Shown piece by piece: positions 17,841 through 25,259 of a DNA stretch of 64,000 bases. A program made the position numbers and the translations under genes. Origin of the DNA: LD21 sp964638955 (GTDB lineage: Bacteria; Bacteroidota; Bacteroidia; Bacteroidales; VadinHA17); the NCBI GenBank assembly GCA_964638955.1, contig CAZWZQ010000008.1, positions 19,134 through 83,133 of the forward strand, given 5' to 3'. Numbering within the stretch: the first letter of the stretch is position 1; each line of letters opens with the position of its first letter. The notes under the pieces are model-generated. The model saw only the letters and a program-made list of their open reading frames with translations, did no database searches and was not told the origin of the DNA.

Positions 17841-19439
17841 TTATTCCCCTAAATACTCAATCGCATACTTCAGCGTAGTATCAATATCTTCCCAGATAGG
17901 ATAAAATCCTTTGTTATCCAGGATATTACGTGCGATATAAGCCTTTATCTGTGTATAAATTATTTTTTCTGAGATCTTCAGTCCTTCGGGTTCAGGTTCA
18001 ATTCCTTTTTTTGAAACGAAATCAGTGAACTGATCCATCAGGTTCTGCTTTTCGAGGTGCTTTTCAAGCTCTCCGGATTCAGTGTATTTCTTAAGATTTT
18101 CACGATGGTTCTCAGTATATTTTAGTGAGAACTCATAAATAAATGGCCTGACCTTAAGAAAATAGGTTGAAATACCTGAAGTATCAACAGGGACAAACAA
18201 ATCAGGCATAATGCCTCCACCTCCATACACTGTTCTGCCGCCTGAGGTTGTATATTTCAGTGAATCAGTAAATTGTATGCTGTCCGAAGCTTCAAACTCA
18301 CCTCTTCCGTATCTTATATTCAGATCTGCAAAATATTCATCAAATCCGTTGTTATATGGTTTCTGTATTGATCTGCCGGTGGGAGTGTAATATCTTGCTA
18401 TTGTGAGTCTCATACCTGATCCGTCGGGGAAAACCACGGGTTCCTGTACCAATCCCTTGCCAAAGGAACGCCTTCCTATAATTGTACCGCGATCATTATC
18501 CTGTATGGCCCCCGCAAGTATTTCACTGGCCGAGGCACTCCATTCATCGATGAGGATCACAAGATCCCCGGTATCAAATTCCCCTTTTCCTGTTGCCCTT
18601 GCTTCATTACGCGGCTGTTTTCGACCTTGTGTATATACTATCAGCTGTCCCTCATTAAGAAATTCGTTTGCAATCTGAATGGCAGCTTCCATAATACCTC
18701 CGGAGTTATTGCGCAGATCAACGATAAGCTTTTCCATACCCTTCTGCTTAAGTTCCCGCAGACCTTTCATGAACTCGTCATAGGTTGTGAGGGCAAAATT
18801 GTTTATCCGGATATACCCTGTAATATCATTTGTCATATAGGCGACATCGACACTATAAATCGGAATCTTGTCACGGGTAATGTTAAAGGTAAGTAAATCC
18901 TTGTGTCCTTTGCGAAGGATCTTTACCCTAACCTCTGTGCCTCTGGGTCCTTTGAGCATCCTCATTACCTTTTCATCGCTTATTCCCTTTCCTGCAACCA
19001 ATGAATCATTTACATACAGGATCTTATCTCCCGCCTGAAGTCCTGTTTTTTCTGAAGGGCCGCCCGGGATAGTGCTGATAACAAGAATGGTATCAGTAAG
19101 CATGTTGAATGAAATGCCTATTCCTTCAAAATTACCCTGAAGCGGTTCATTGGCCCTTGCAAGATCTTTGGCGGGAATGTAAACCGAATGCGGATCAAGT
19201 TTTTTGAGGATTGCCGGGATAGCTGCTTCTACCATTTCCTCACGGTTCACCGAATCGACATAACTGGATTCTATGATGTCGAGAATGCTTTGTATTTTAT
19301 TGCTCCTGAGCCTTATATTTACATTAGGCAAACCCTCATCCTTATGGGGAAGATAAATGCCTGTTAAGATGCCGGCGATAAGAGTTACTGCCAGGATCAG
19401 AGGAAGAAATATATTCCTTTTTGAATTACTGTTGCTCAT
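17841..19439 (-). CDS. S41 family C-terminal processing protease (CtpA/Prc-like)
   Basis: The 532-residue protein has an N-terminal membrane anchor or signal (residues 8-30), a PDZ domain (about 100-175, with IPGGPSEKTGLQAGDKI), and the tail-specific protease domain with the catalytic Ser in DEWSASASEI and Lys in GRRSFGKGLVQ. It acts in the periplasm on protein C-termini. Its start overlaps the dCMP deaminase stop by 14 bases, a pairing that I recall from other Bacteroidota genomes. Confidence 0.93.
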   Translation of the reverse strand: MSNSNSKRNIFLPLILAVTLIAGILTGIYLPHKDEGLPNVNIRLRSNKIQSILDIIESSYVDSVNREEMVEAAIPAILKKLDPHSVYIPAKDLARANEPLQGNFEGIGISFNMLTDTILVISTIPGGPSEKTGLQAGDKILYVNDSLVAGKGISDEKVMRMLKGPRGTEVRVKILRKGHKDLLTFNITRDKIPIYSVDVAYMTNDITGYIRINNFALTTYDEFMKGLRELKQKGMEKLIVDLRNNSGGIMEAAIQIANEFLNEGQLIVYTQGRKQPRNEARATGKGEFDTGDLVILIDEWSASASEILAGAIQDNDRGTIIGRRSFGKGLVQEPVVFPDGSGMRLTIARYYTPTGRSIQKPYNNGFDEYFADLNIRYGRGEFEASDSIQFTDSLKYTTSGGRTVYGGGGIMPDLFVPVDTSGISTYFLKVRPFIYEFSLKYTENHRENLKKYTESGELEKHLEKQNLMDQFTDFVSKKGIEPEPEGLKISEKIIYTQIKAYIARNILDNKGFYPIWEDIDTTLKYAIEYLGE

Positions 19440-19896
19440 AAATATCTTTTTCCAGATCTATATATACCAGGTCAATTCCCGCACGTCTGAGAAGATCTAA
19501 TCCGTCAGCTAAGCGGTATTTGTCACAGTACACAACTCTTTTTATTCCCGACTGGATAATAAGCTTTGCACACTCCATGCATGGAGAGGATGTAACATAT
19601 AAAGTTGATCCCTCACTTGAATTGTTTGATTTGGCAACTTTAGTAATTGCATTTGCCTCAGCATGAAGAACATATGGCTTCGTAACATCATTTTCATCTT
19701 CACATACATTTTCGAAACCAGCTGGAGTCCCGTTATATCCGTCAGAAATTATCATTTTTCCTTTTACAATTAAAGCCCCGACCTGACGTCTTTTACAGTA
19801 TGAATTTTTTGCCCAGATAAGTGCCATTTCAAGGTATCTCTTATCAAAAGCCATCTGCTTTTCGCCATAGGGTTTTATTAAGTCATTGCCCGTCAT
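19426..19896 (-). CDS. Deoxycytidylate (dCMP) deaminase
   Basis: The 156-residue zinc enzyme turns dCMP into dUMP for thymidylate synthesis. Zinc and catalytic residues are clear: HAE (H78, E80) and PCMEC (C106, C109). The N-terminal 14 residues before MAFDKRYLEMAL may be an extension or the start may be the inner ATG at 19854; an AGGA-like stretch about ten bases upstream favours 19896. It overlaps the protease gene downstream. The family is also known as ComEB. Confidence 0.93.
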   Translation of the reverse strand: MTGNDLIKPYGEKQMAFDKRYLEMALIWAKNSYCKRRQVGALIVKGKMIISDGYNGTPAGFENVCEDENDVTKPYVLHAEANAITKVAKSNNSSEGSTLYVTSSPCMECAKLIIQSGIKRVVYCDKYRLADGLDLLRRAGIDLVYIDLEKDIYEQQ

Positions 19897-20105
19897 GGTG
19901 GTGAATTCCTGTTTTTAAAGCGCCCAAAGTTACACATTTATAACATGTATTCATGGGAAGACTTGTTAAAAATTAAAAAACAGGGTTAATAACATTTTTG
20001 TTTTTCAAACGTTATTGTTATTAGTAAAGATTAATTTTGCTGATTATTTTGCATAGTACATAATACTTGTGAAATAATATATTATTGTGGTATTTAAACA
20101 GAAAG

Positions 20106-20687
20106 ATGATGAAAAGAACGATATTGATCCTGATAATTGCACTAACATATCTTAACCTTGCAGCGCAAGATAAATTCACTGATCCACGTGACGGTAATTC
20201 ATACAGGACAATTACGATAAATGGCGTTACATGGATGGCTGAAAACCTGAAATTCATCGTTCCCGGAGAAGATGCTTATTTCTTTGATAACAATCCCAAT
20301 AATGTTCCTTCATGCGGGGTGTTATATGATTGGAAGACCGCAATGGAAGCCTGTCCCGACGGATGGCGTCTGCCGTCAGGGTCGGAATTTTACGCTCTGG
20401 TGAATCATTTTGAACCGGAAGAATTACTGGAAAACACAAGATCGGGTCCGGACTCTTTTGATATACAGCTTGGCGGAATGCAAAATTATGAGGGTACATT
20501 CACGGAGATGGACGAAAGTGCATATTTCTGGACCTCAACTGAATATAATGAAAATGAGGCAGAATATTTCAGCTACCTTGTTTTAAATAACCAGGCTGTG
20601 GTAGACATCTCACGACAGGCAGATATACAGGATATTCATGGTTCTGAAAAGGTTAGTAAATATTCTGTACGTTGCGTGAAGGAATAA
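20106..20687 (+). CDS. Secreted FISUMP-type (Fibrobacter major paralogous domain) protein
   Basis: The 193-residue product starts at the double ATG at 20106 with a signal peptide (MMKRTILILIIALTYLNLAA, ending at AQ). The mature part has the marks of the Fib_succ_major/FISUMP domain: FTDPRDGNSYRTITINGVTWMAENL, then a CPDGWRLPS motif, a DSFDIQLGG segment, and the C-terminal YSVRCVKE. These domains are secreted or surface-bound in Bacteroidota; their role is unknown. The gene stands alone. Confidence 0.87.
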   Translation: MMKRTILILIIALTYLNLAAQDKFTDPRDGNSYRTITINGVTWMAENLKFIVPGEDAYFFDNNPNNVPSCGVLYDWKTAMEACPDGWRLPSGSEFYALVNHFEPEELLENTRSGPDSFDIQLGGMQNYEGTFTEMDESAYFWTSTEYNENEAEYFSYLVLNNQAVVDISRQADIQDIHGSEKVSKYSVRCVKE

Positions 20688-20814
20688 TCCTGAATTCCAG
20701 GAACCAATTGCTGCACATAGATCAAAACAATATTATATCGACCTGTATATCAAAAAACTTAATAATCTGTAGTCGGAAATCTGAGAATCAGCATTAAATT
20801 AGAAATTAGAAATA

Positions 20815-20851
20815 TTTGGATTTTTATATAATAAATTCGTATATTTACGAA
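20815..20851 (+). promoter_or_regulatory. arsR-1 promoter with overlapping operator dyad
   Basis: TTTG (20815-20818), 21 bases, then TATATTTA (20840-20847) make a Bacteroidota-type promoter. A perfect dyad TTCGTA-TATT-TACGAA (20836-20851) lies over the -7 element. The same layout, with the same spacing and phase, precedes the other arsR at 24601-24637. A dimeric ArsR bound here would block the polymerase, so autoregulation is the natural reading. Confidence 0.75.
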
Positions 20852-20901
20852 ATACGCGGTTTAGCCTAAAAATGGGCTTAACAAGCTTTAATTGAGTGAT
20901 T

Positions 20902-21234
20902 ATGGCTTCTCCGAAAAAAGAACAATTCGCAAAGGAAGACATAAGGCTCGCAAAATATGCGAGGGCTCTTGCTCATCCGGCAAGAATAGCAATACTTCGT
21001 CACCTGGCATCACTGGATACGTGCTGTTTTACTGATATCTCAAAAGAGATACCACTTGCAGATTCAACGGTTTCACAACACCTGAATGAGCTTAAAGAAG
21101 CAGGGCTGATACAGGGAAGCTTTGACCCGCCAAGAATAAAATATAGTATAAATTCTGAAAACTGGAAGCTGGCTCGTAAATATTTCAGGGAATTTACAAA
21201 AATCAGATCAGCTAAAGAAGAGAAAAACAAATAA
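20902..21234 (+). CDS. ArsR family transcriptional repressor (first copy)
   Basis: The 110-residue winged-helix protein has the ArsR/SmtB pattern ALAHPARIAILRHL, a CC pair in DTCCFTDI, and the recognition helix DSTVSQHLNELKEAGLI. In the family, metalloid binding to cysteines releases DNA. The CC pair differs from the ELCVC box of E. coli ArsR. The start is ATG 20902 rather than GTG 20896. It is convergent with the permease gene and lies next to an arsenic operon; its promoter dyad matches that of the second copy at 24221-24574, suggesting one shared regulon. Confidence 0.92.
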   Translation: MASPKKEQFAKEDIRLAKYARALAHPARIAILRHLASLDTCCFTDISKEIPLADSTVSQHLNELKEAGLIQGSFDPPRIKYSINSENWKLARKYFREFTKIRSAKEEKNK

Positions 21235-21350
21235 ACACTACCGGGGTGAAAACAGATTTTTCTAATAAGAGTTTCTTTTCTCACGGTGTAATGAATTTGA
21301 CCCAAAAAGAAGGGGAGATGGGGAGAAACAGAATAGTTATTGGAGAGTAA

Positions 21351-22694
21351 TTAAAATATTGAACCATATATCAAACCTGTGATTGTAGCCATTATAACCA
21401 CAAGACATACATAGACTGCTGTTTTTTGAGTACCTATAACATCTCTTATAACCAACATATTAGGCAATGATAAGGAAGGTCCGGCAAGCAGCAAAGCAAG
21501 AGCAGGTCCTTTACCCATACCGGAGGCAATCAATCCCTGCAGTATAGGTACCTCAGTGAGGGTTGCGAAATACATGAAAGCACCCACAACAGATGCAAAA
21601 AAATTGGAAAATATAGAATTACCTCCGACAAGCGCTGATATCCATTCGTTTGGTATTACTCCTGCAATTGCTTTGCCGTCGTGTGTTGAACCTAAAAGGA
21701 ACCCGGCAGTGATAACTCCGATTGCCAGTAAAGGAAGAATCTGTTTTGCAAAGTCCCACGTTGCCAGCGTCCATCCCCGGTTCTCTTCATCATTCCTATC
21801 CAGAAGGGTGATGACACTTAATGCAATAATTCCAACGAGCATCGGAACAAGCGGTCTGAGTTTGTCATTCTCGATAAATCCATTTGCCAGGAAAATAGAA
21901 ATAATAGTGATGGTGGCTGCACTAAGCACCCATTGCCACTTGATCTTCAGGATATTAATCAGTGAATATCCCAGTACCAGGCTGAAAAATCCTGTTAAAT
22001 ACCACTTATAATTCCATAGGTAAAACCATGTGCTTGAAGTATCTCCCTCAGCATGTTTCCCCCAGTTTGCAAAAATAAGAATCAGTACAAGCGTAAAGAA
22101 ATGCAGGGATGTCTGCCACATTGGCCTCTTCTCGGGCGGCGGAACAATATTCATTTGTTCTTCTCTCTTTGACTTTTCTTCATTGCGATATATAAATGAC
22201 ATTACCAGGCCTATTATTATGCTGAAAGAAACAGCACCGATAATTCTTGCAGCTCCCATCTCGAATCCTAAAATACGTGCTGTCAGTATGATTGCCAGTA
22301 TGTTTATTGCAGGTCCTGAATAAAGAAATGCTATCGCGGGACCAAGTCCTGCACCACGTTTGTGAATACTTGAAAATAAAGGAAGTATAGTACAGGAACA
22401 TACTGCCAGAATTGTACCTGAAACTGAAGCAACAGAATACGCCACCCATTTTTTTGCCTGTGCACCGAAATATTTAAGCACTGATGCCTGGCTTACAAAT
22501 ACTGAGATTACACCTGCGATAAAGAATGCAGGTAATAGACATAAAACAACATGTTCACGAGCATACCATTTTACAAGGTCGAGAGCTGCAGCAATTGCCG
22601 TATTGAAGCGGGTGCTTTCAATCGGCAGAAAGAATGCAAAAGCAAAAACTGCAACTATCCAGGCAAGTATTTTGAATTCTTTTTTGAGTTCCAT
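21351..22694 (-). CDS. COG0701-type permease (ArsP/DUF318-like)
   Basis: The 447-residue protein has about ten hydrophobic segments. Its CSCTILPLFSSIHKRGAGLGPA stretch near residues 98-119, containing cysteines, and the second half-repeat ending LLAGPSLSLPNML are typical of the permease family that includes ArsP, a trivalent organoarsenical efflux pump. Position at the end of the arsR-trx-arsF-arsG series supports a role in arsenical export. A 100-base gap with a hairpin separates it from arsG. Other members have no known substrate, so the specificity is inferred. Confidence 0.82.
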   Translation of the reverse strand: MELKKEFKILAWIVAVFAFAFFLPIESTRFNTAIAAALDLVKWYAREHVVLCLLPAFFIAGVISVFVSQASVLKYFGAQAKKWVAYSVASVSGTILAVCSCTILPLFSSIHKRGAGLGPAIAFLYSGPAINILAIILTARILGFEMGAARIIGAVSFSIIIGLVMSFIYRNEEKSKREEQMNIVPPPEKRPMWQTSLHFFTLVLILIFANWGKHAEGDTSSTWFYLWNYKWYLTGFFSLVLGYSLINILKIKWQWVLSAATITIISIFLANGFIENDKLRPLVPMLVGIIALSVITLLDRNDEENRGWTLATWDFAKQILPLLAIGVITAGFLLGSTHDGKAIAGVIPNEWISALVGGNSIFSNFFASVVGAFMYFATLTEVPILQGLIASGMGKGPALALLLAGPSLSLPNMLVIRDVIGTQKTAVYVCLVVIMATITGLIYGSIF

Positions 22695-22748
22695 TTAATT
22701 AGTTTGATAATTTGGGGATAGGTATTTCTTAAGATTATGAAATCCACA

Positions 22749-22764
22749 TCCCGCAATGGCGGGA
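22749..22764. repeat. TCCCGC-loop-GCGGGA hairpin
   Basis: A six-base-pair perfect stem with loop AATG lies between the ArsG-like gene and the permease gene. The same stem with loop TTTT recurs at 54029-54044, so it belongs to a small repeat family. It may reduce read-through into the permease gene; there is no T-run on the minus strand side to make it a classic terminator. Confidence 0.5.
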
Positions 22765-22794
22765 CAAACAATAATAAAAATATTTAATAAAAAA

Positions 22795-23493
22795 TTACAT
22801 ATAAACCCTGAATATGCAGTAAATACCAACTGCTATGAATAAGACTGCAATGACTCGTCTGAACCATAGCTCGAAGGTTTTCAGCTTACTATACACTCCT
22901 GCGATACCCGAGATTGTATAGGCAATAAGCCACGCAAAAGCAATAACCGGAATCCCTGTAGCAATTGCAAAGACAACAGGAAGGTACAGTCCTGATGCAC
23001 TCGTAATGGTCAGAGGAACAAGCATCCCGAAATAGAGTACGCCGCTGTATGGACAAAATGCAAGTGCAAATACAAGTCCAAGTAAAACAGCATCAAGATA
23101 CCCCCATTTCTTTTTATCCTGCATCCGGGAAGTGAGCATGTTAAATCCGGGAAATTTAATTTTGATAATATCGAGCATGAATAAACCAATAATTATCAGG
23201 AGCGGCCCGACAATCTTTTCTCCGTACCGCTGAAAAAAACCTGAGAATTTCAATTGATCAGCACCCAGGAAGATTATTAATGCAATGAAAGTATAGGTGA
23301 TTGCTCTGCCCAGGGTGTAAAGCAAACCGTTAATAAACACACGATTACGATTTTCTATATCCCGGCTTATAAATCCCACAGCAGTAATATTTGTTGCCAG
23401 CGGGCATGGACTTATGGCAGTCATAAAACCAAGCAGCAATGCCGTAAGCCACGGCATTGTGCTGTTCTCGAGAAGATTGGTCAGAAATTCCAT
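22795..23493 (-). CDS. ArsG-like aromatic arsenical efflux permease (CcdA-fold)
   Basis: The 232-residue protein has six hydrophobic segments and a SPCPLATNITAVGF motif near residue 28 and CPYSGVLYFGML near 146, typical of the CcdA/SafE-like superfamily. The ArsG branch is reported to export trivalent aminobenzyl arsenicals in the arsEFG system of Shewanella. The call rests on the adjacent ArsF-like gene, four bases upstream, and the small CxxC protein. By sequence alone, a cytochrome c biogenesis-type electron carrier is the main alternative. Confidence 0.78.
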   Translation of the reverse strand: MEFLTNLLENSTMPWLTALLLGFMTAISPCPLATNITAVGFISRDIENRNRVFINGLLYTLGRAITYTFIALIIFLGADQLKFSGFFQRYGEKIVGPLLIIIGLFMLDIIKIKFPGFNMLTSRMQDKKKWGYLDAVLLGLVFALAFCPYSGVLYFGMLVPLTITSASGLYLPVVFAIATGIPVIAFAWLIAYTISGIAGVYSKLKTFELWFRRVIAVLFIAVGIYCIFRVYM

Positions 23494-23497
23494 GCAG

Positions 23498-23926
23498 TTA
23501 TCTGGTCAGCAAACCATCAACCTTTTCGTTTATGATCTCCTTGAATTTTTCAGGTTTGACTACAGCGTACATAAAACACTCATTAGTCAGGTTGATCTTC
23601 TGATCTCCTTTTACAATAAGGAGTGTCTGACCTGATACTCCTAGTTTTTCAGCAAGAGGTTTATTTGCCGGCTCCTCAATGTTTACCGATTGAAATGTCA
23701 TTAATCCTTGCTTGAACTGGTTTGGGTATAATGTTTCAAGGTTTTCTTTGGCTCTGGCTTCAATAGTCCTGCAAGTCATACAACGCGCGGTAAAGTGAAA
23801 ATAATAAGTTTCAATTTTATCGGAATAATTATCAGATGTTTTACCCTCTTTCTTTTCAGGTTGGGCATTACATGATATAAAGGGAATGACTAAAACAATT
23901 GTAAAGAATAAACTTAAAGCTTTCAT
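23498..23926 (-). CDS. ArsF-like nitroreductase subunit, lipoprotein
   Basis: The 142-residue protein has a lipoprotein signal (lipobox FISC, Cys at residue 19) and a thioredoxin-fold domain with a CMTC redox motif (C49, C52), followed by SGQTLLIVKGDQKINLTNECF. This matches the ArsF family, described as a subunit reducing the nitro group of aromatic arsenicals such as roxarsone, with electrons probably delivered through the membrane partner. It overlaps the upstream CxxC gene by 4 bases and abuts arsG. Confidence 0.78.
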   Translation of the reverse strand: MKALSLFFTIVLVIPFISCNAQPEKKEGKTSDNYSDKIETYYFHFTARCMTCRTIEARAKENLETLYPNQFKQGLMTFQSVNIEEPANKPLAEKLGVSGQTLLIVKGDQKINLTNECFMYAVVKPEKFKEIINEKVDGLLTR

Positions 23927-24177
23927 AATAAAGTAATATATTGATTATTAGTAAGTATTTCTTTAATTTCTTTTGAAGTTGGAACACGTCCGCTTAATAC
24001 AACCTTACCATTAATAACAAGTCCGGGGGTATGCATGATCCCATAATTCATGATTCTGATTATATCTTCTTCTTTAGTGATATCTGCATCTATCTCCATT
24101 TCACTCAAACCTTCACTGGTGATTTTTTCCAGTGCTTTACACTTTTGACATCCCGGACCTAAAATCTTAATTTCCAT
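23923..24177 (-). CDS. Small thioredoxin-like redox protein (CxxC), possible ArsE
   Basis: The 84-residue protein is a 'redox-active disulfide protein 2' type thioredoxin fold: CQKC (C10, C13) after a GPGC start, and the cis-proline region HTPGLVINGKVVLSGR (54-69). It overlaps the ArsF-like gene by four bases. Position in the operon makes it the likely ArsE counterpart, acting as a thiol electron carrier in the cytoplasm; I am not certain that the original ArsE has this fold. Confidence 0.8.
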   Translation of the reverse strand: MEIKILGPGCQKCKALEKITSEGLSEMEIDADITKEEDIIRIMNYGIMHTPGLVINGKVVLSGRVPTSKEIKEILTNNQYITLL

Positions 24178-24220
24178 TGTTTGTATTTTATTAATCTAAA
24201 ATTTAATTGACTATAAGGAA

Positions 24221-24574
24221 TTATTCATGAATAAGAGATTCTGTCTTTTCACAGGAAATATTTACTGACTTATTATTGTTCAGGAAATCATCCAGCAACT
24301 TCTTTGCCTTTTCCCAATTTTTCCTGTTGATACAGTATTTTATATAAGGAGGATTAATCTCTCCCTGGATCAATCCTGCATATTTCAGCTCTTTTAAATG
24401 CTGCGAGAGCGTCGAGCGCCCTACAGGAAGCTCTTCTACCAGGTTTCCGCTGTAGCAGCATGAATCCATTTTGGAAAGTTTCTGCAGAATATATACTCTT
24501 ACAGGATGACTTAAAGCCTTTGCTGTTTCAGCAATCTGCAGAACCTCCGGCGAAAATTTTATTCTGTCTGACAT
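24221..24574 (-). CDS. arsR: ArsR family transcriptional repressor (second copy), heads the organoarsenical operon
   Basis: The 117-residue repressor starts at ATG 24574; the longer open frame upstream runs through promoter and repeat sequence. It has TAKALSHPVRVYILQKL, a CC pair in DSCCYSGN, and recognition helix GRSTLSQHLKELKYAGLI, closely like the copy at 20902-21234. It is 43 bases upstream of the CxxC gene, so arsR, trx-like, arsF, arsG and perhaps the permease form one operon. Its promoter carries an ArsR-type dyad over the -7 box. Confidence 0.92.
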   Translation of the reverse strand: MSDRIKFSPEVLQIAETAKALSHPVRVYILQKLSKMDSCCYSGNLVEELPVGRSTLSQHLKELKYAGLIQGEINPPYIKYCINRKNWEKAKKLLDDFLNNNKSVNISCEKTESLIHE

Positions 24575-24600
24575 ATTTTCTGATGATTTTATTTCTATAT

Positions 24601-24637
24601 TTCGCAAAATTACGAAATGTTTTTGTAAATTCACAAA
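24601..24637 (-). promoter_or_regulatory. arsR-2 promoter with overlapping operator dyad
   Basis: On the minus strand TTTG (24634-24637), 21 bases, then TAATTTTG (24605-24612), an exact match to the -7 consensus. The dyad TTCGCA-AAAT-TACGAA (plus strand, 24601-24616) covers the -7 box. It shares the pattern TTCGnA-N4-TnCGAA with the first arsR promoter. A second weaker dyad, TTTGTAAATTCACAAA, lies over the -33 region (24622-24637). Confidence 0.78.
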
Positions 24638-24674
24638 GAAAATACAACGATTTATAATGTATGTTATATATTCC

Positions 24675-24762
24675 GGGCTAAAGCCCTGTTTACCAGGGGC
24701 ATGACTAACCCGGGACTTAAGTCCCGGGTTAGTGGGTATGCGACACTTAAGGACTTTAGTCC
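24675..24762. repeat. REP-like palindrome cluster upstream of the arsC/acr3 chimera
   Basis: Three palindromes lie in 88 bases: GGGCT-aa-AGCCC (24675-24686), a perfect 30-base palindrome centred on ACTTAAGT (24704-24733), and GGACT-tt-AGTCC (24751-24762). Units of the type GGGCTAAAGCCC and GGACTTTAGTCC recall REP elements spread by RAYT-type transposases in Bacteroidota and other phyla. No transposase gene is in this window. Confidence 0.7.
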
Positions 24763-24803
24763 GGAACACTTCAGCCACATTTTTTTAGTAATTAAATAGA
24801 AAT

Positions 24804-25172
24804 ATGAGCAGGCAAAAAACGCATTTAAAGATCCTTATAATCTGTACCGGCAATAGCTGCCGGAGCCAGATGGCACAAGGCTTTCTGCAGTTTTTCGACC
24901 CGAATATTGAGATTCGTTCAGCAGGGACACATCCAGCTGCTGAGGTCAACAAGAAGGCTGTTAAGGTAATGACAGAAGCAGGAATCGATATCAGTCACCA
25001 TAAACCCTCTGCAGGCAGCAATGATTTTGAACTTGCCATAGCAGTAGCCGTTTCAGTATTCGGGATCAATTCTCAGGCAGCATTTGCCACGGTTATAGGC
25101 CCGCTTGTTGAAGTGCCTGTGCTGATAATGCTGGTAAATGTTGCACTCTATTTTAAAAGGAGACTATTTTGA
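24804..25172 (+). pseudogene. In-frame chimera of ArsC (LMW-phosphatase type) N-half and Acr3 C-terminal tail
   Basis: Residues 1-67 are the start of a thioredoxin-coupled arsenate reductase of the low-molecular-weight phosphatase fold, with the P-loop CTGNSCRSQMA (14-24) and the IRSAGTHPA motif. From about residue 69 (GSNDFELAIAVAVSVFGIN) to the end (residue 122) it is the last transmembrane part of an Acr3 arsenite pump, including GPLVEVPVLIMLVNVALYF. The rest of ArsC, including the general-acid Asp and the later cysteines, and most of Acr3 are absent. The simplest view is a deletion of roughly 1.2 kb joining arsC to acr3 at about 25005-25013. It is unlikely to work as either protein. An assembly error is the alternative. 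Confidence 0.85.
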
Positions 25173-25259
25173 TTACCAGGCTGACAATTATTCATTTTAT
25201 TCAGACATACTTTCCTTAAATATTTTAATTTTGACAGGAAAACTCTTAAATCCTGTCTT

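Noticed and set aside
24575..24778. N-terminal extension of the second ArsR up to 24778
   Set aside because: It would run through the promoter, the operator dyad and the REP-like cluster; the family starts at the ATG at 24574.
24804..25172. A genuine functional ArsC-Acr3 fusion protein
   Set aside because: Both halves lack essential parts, and known natural fusions have full-length domains in the other order.
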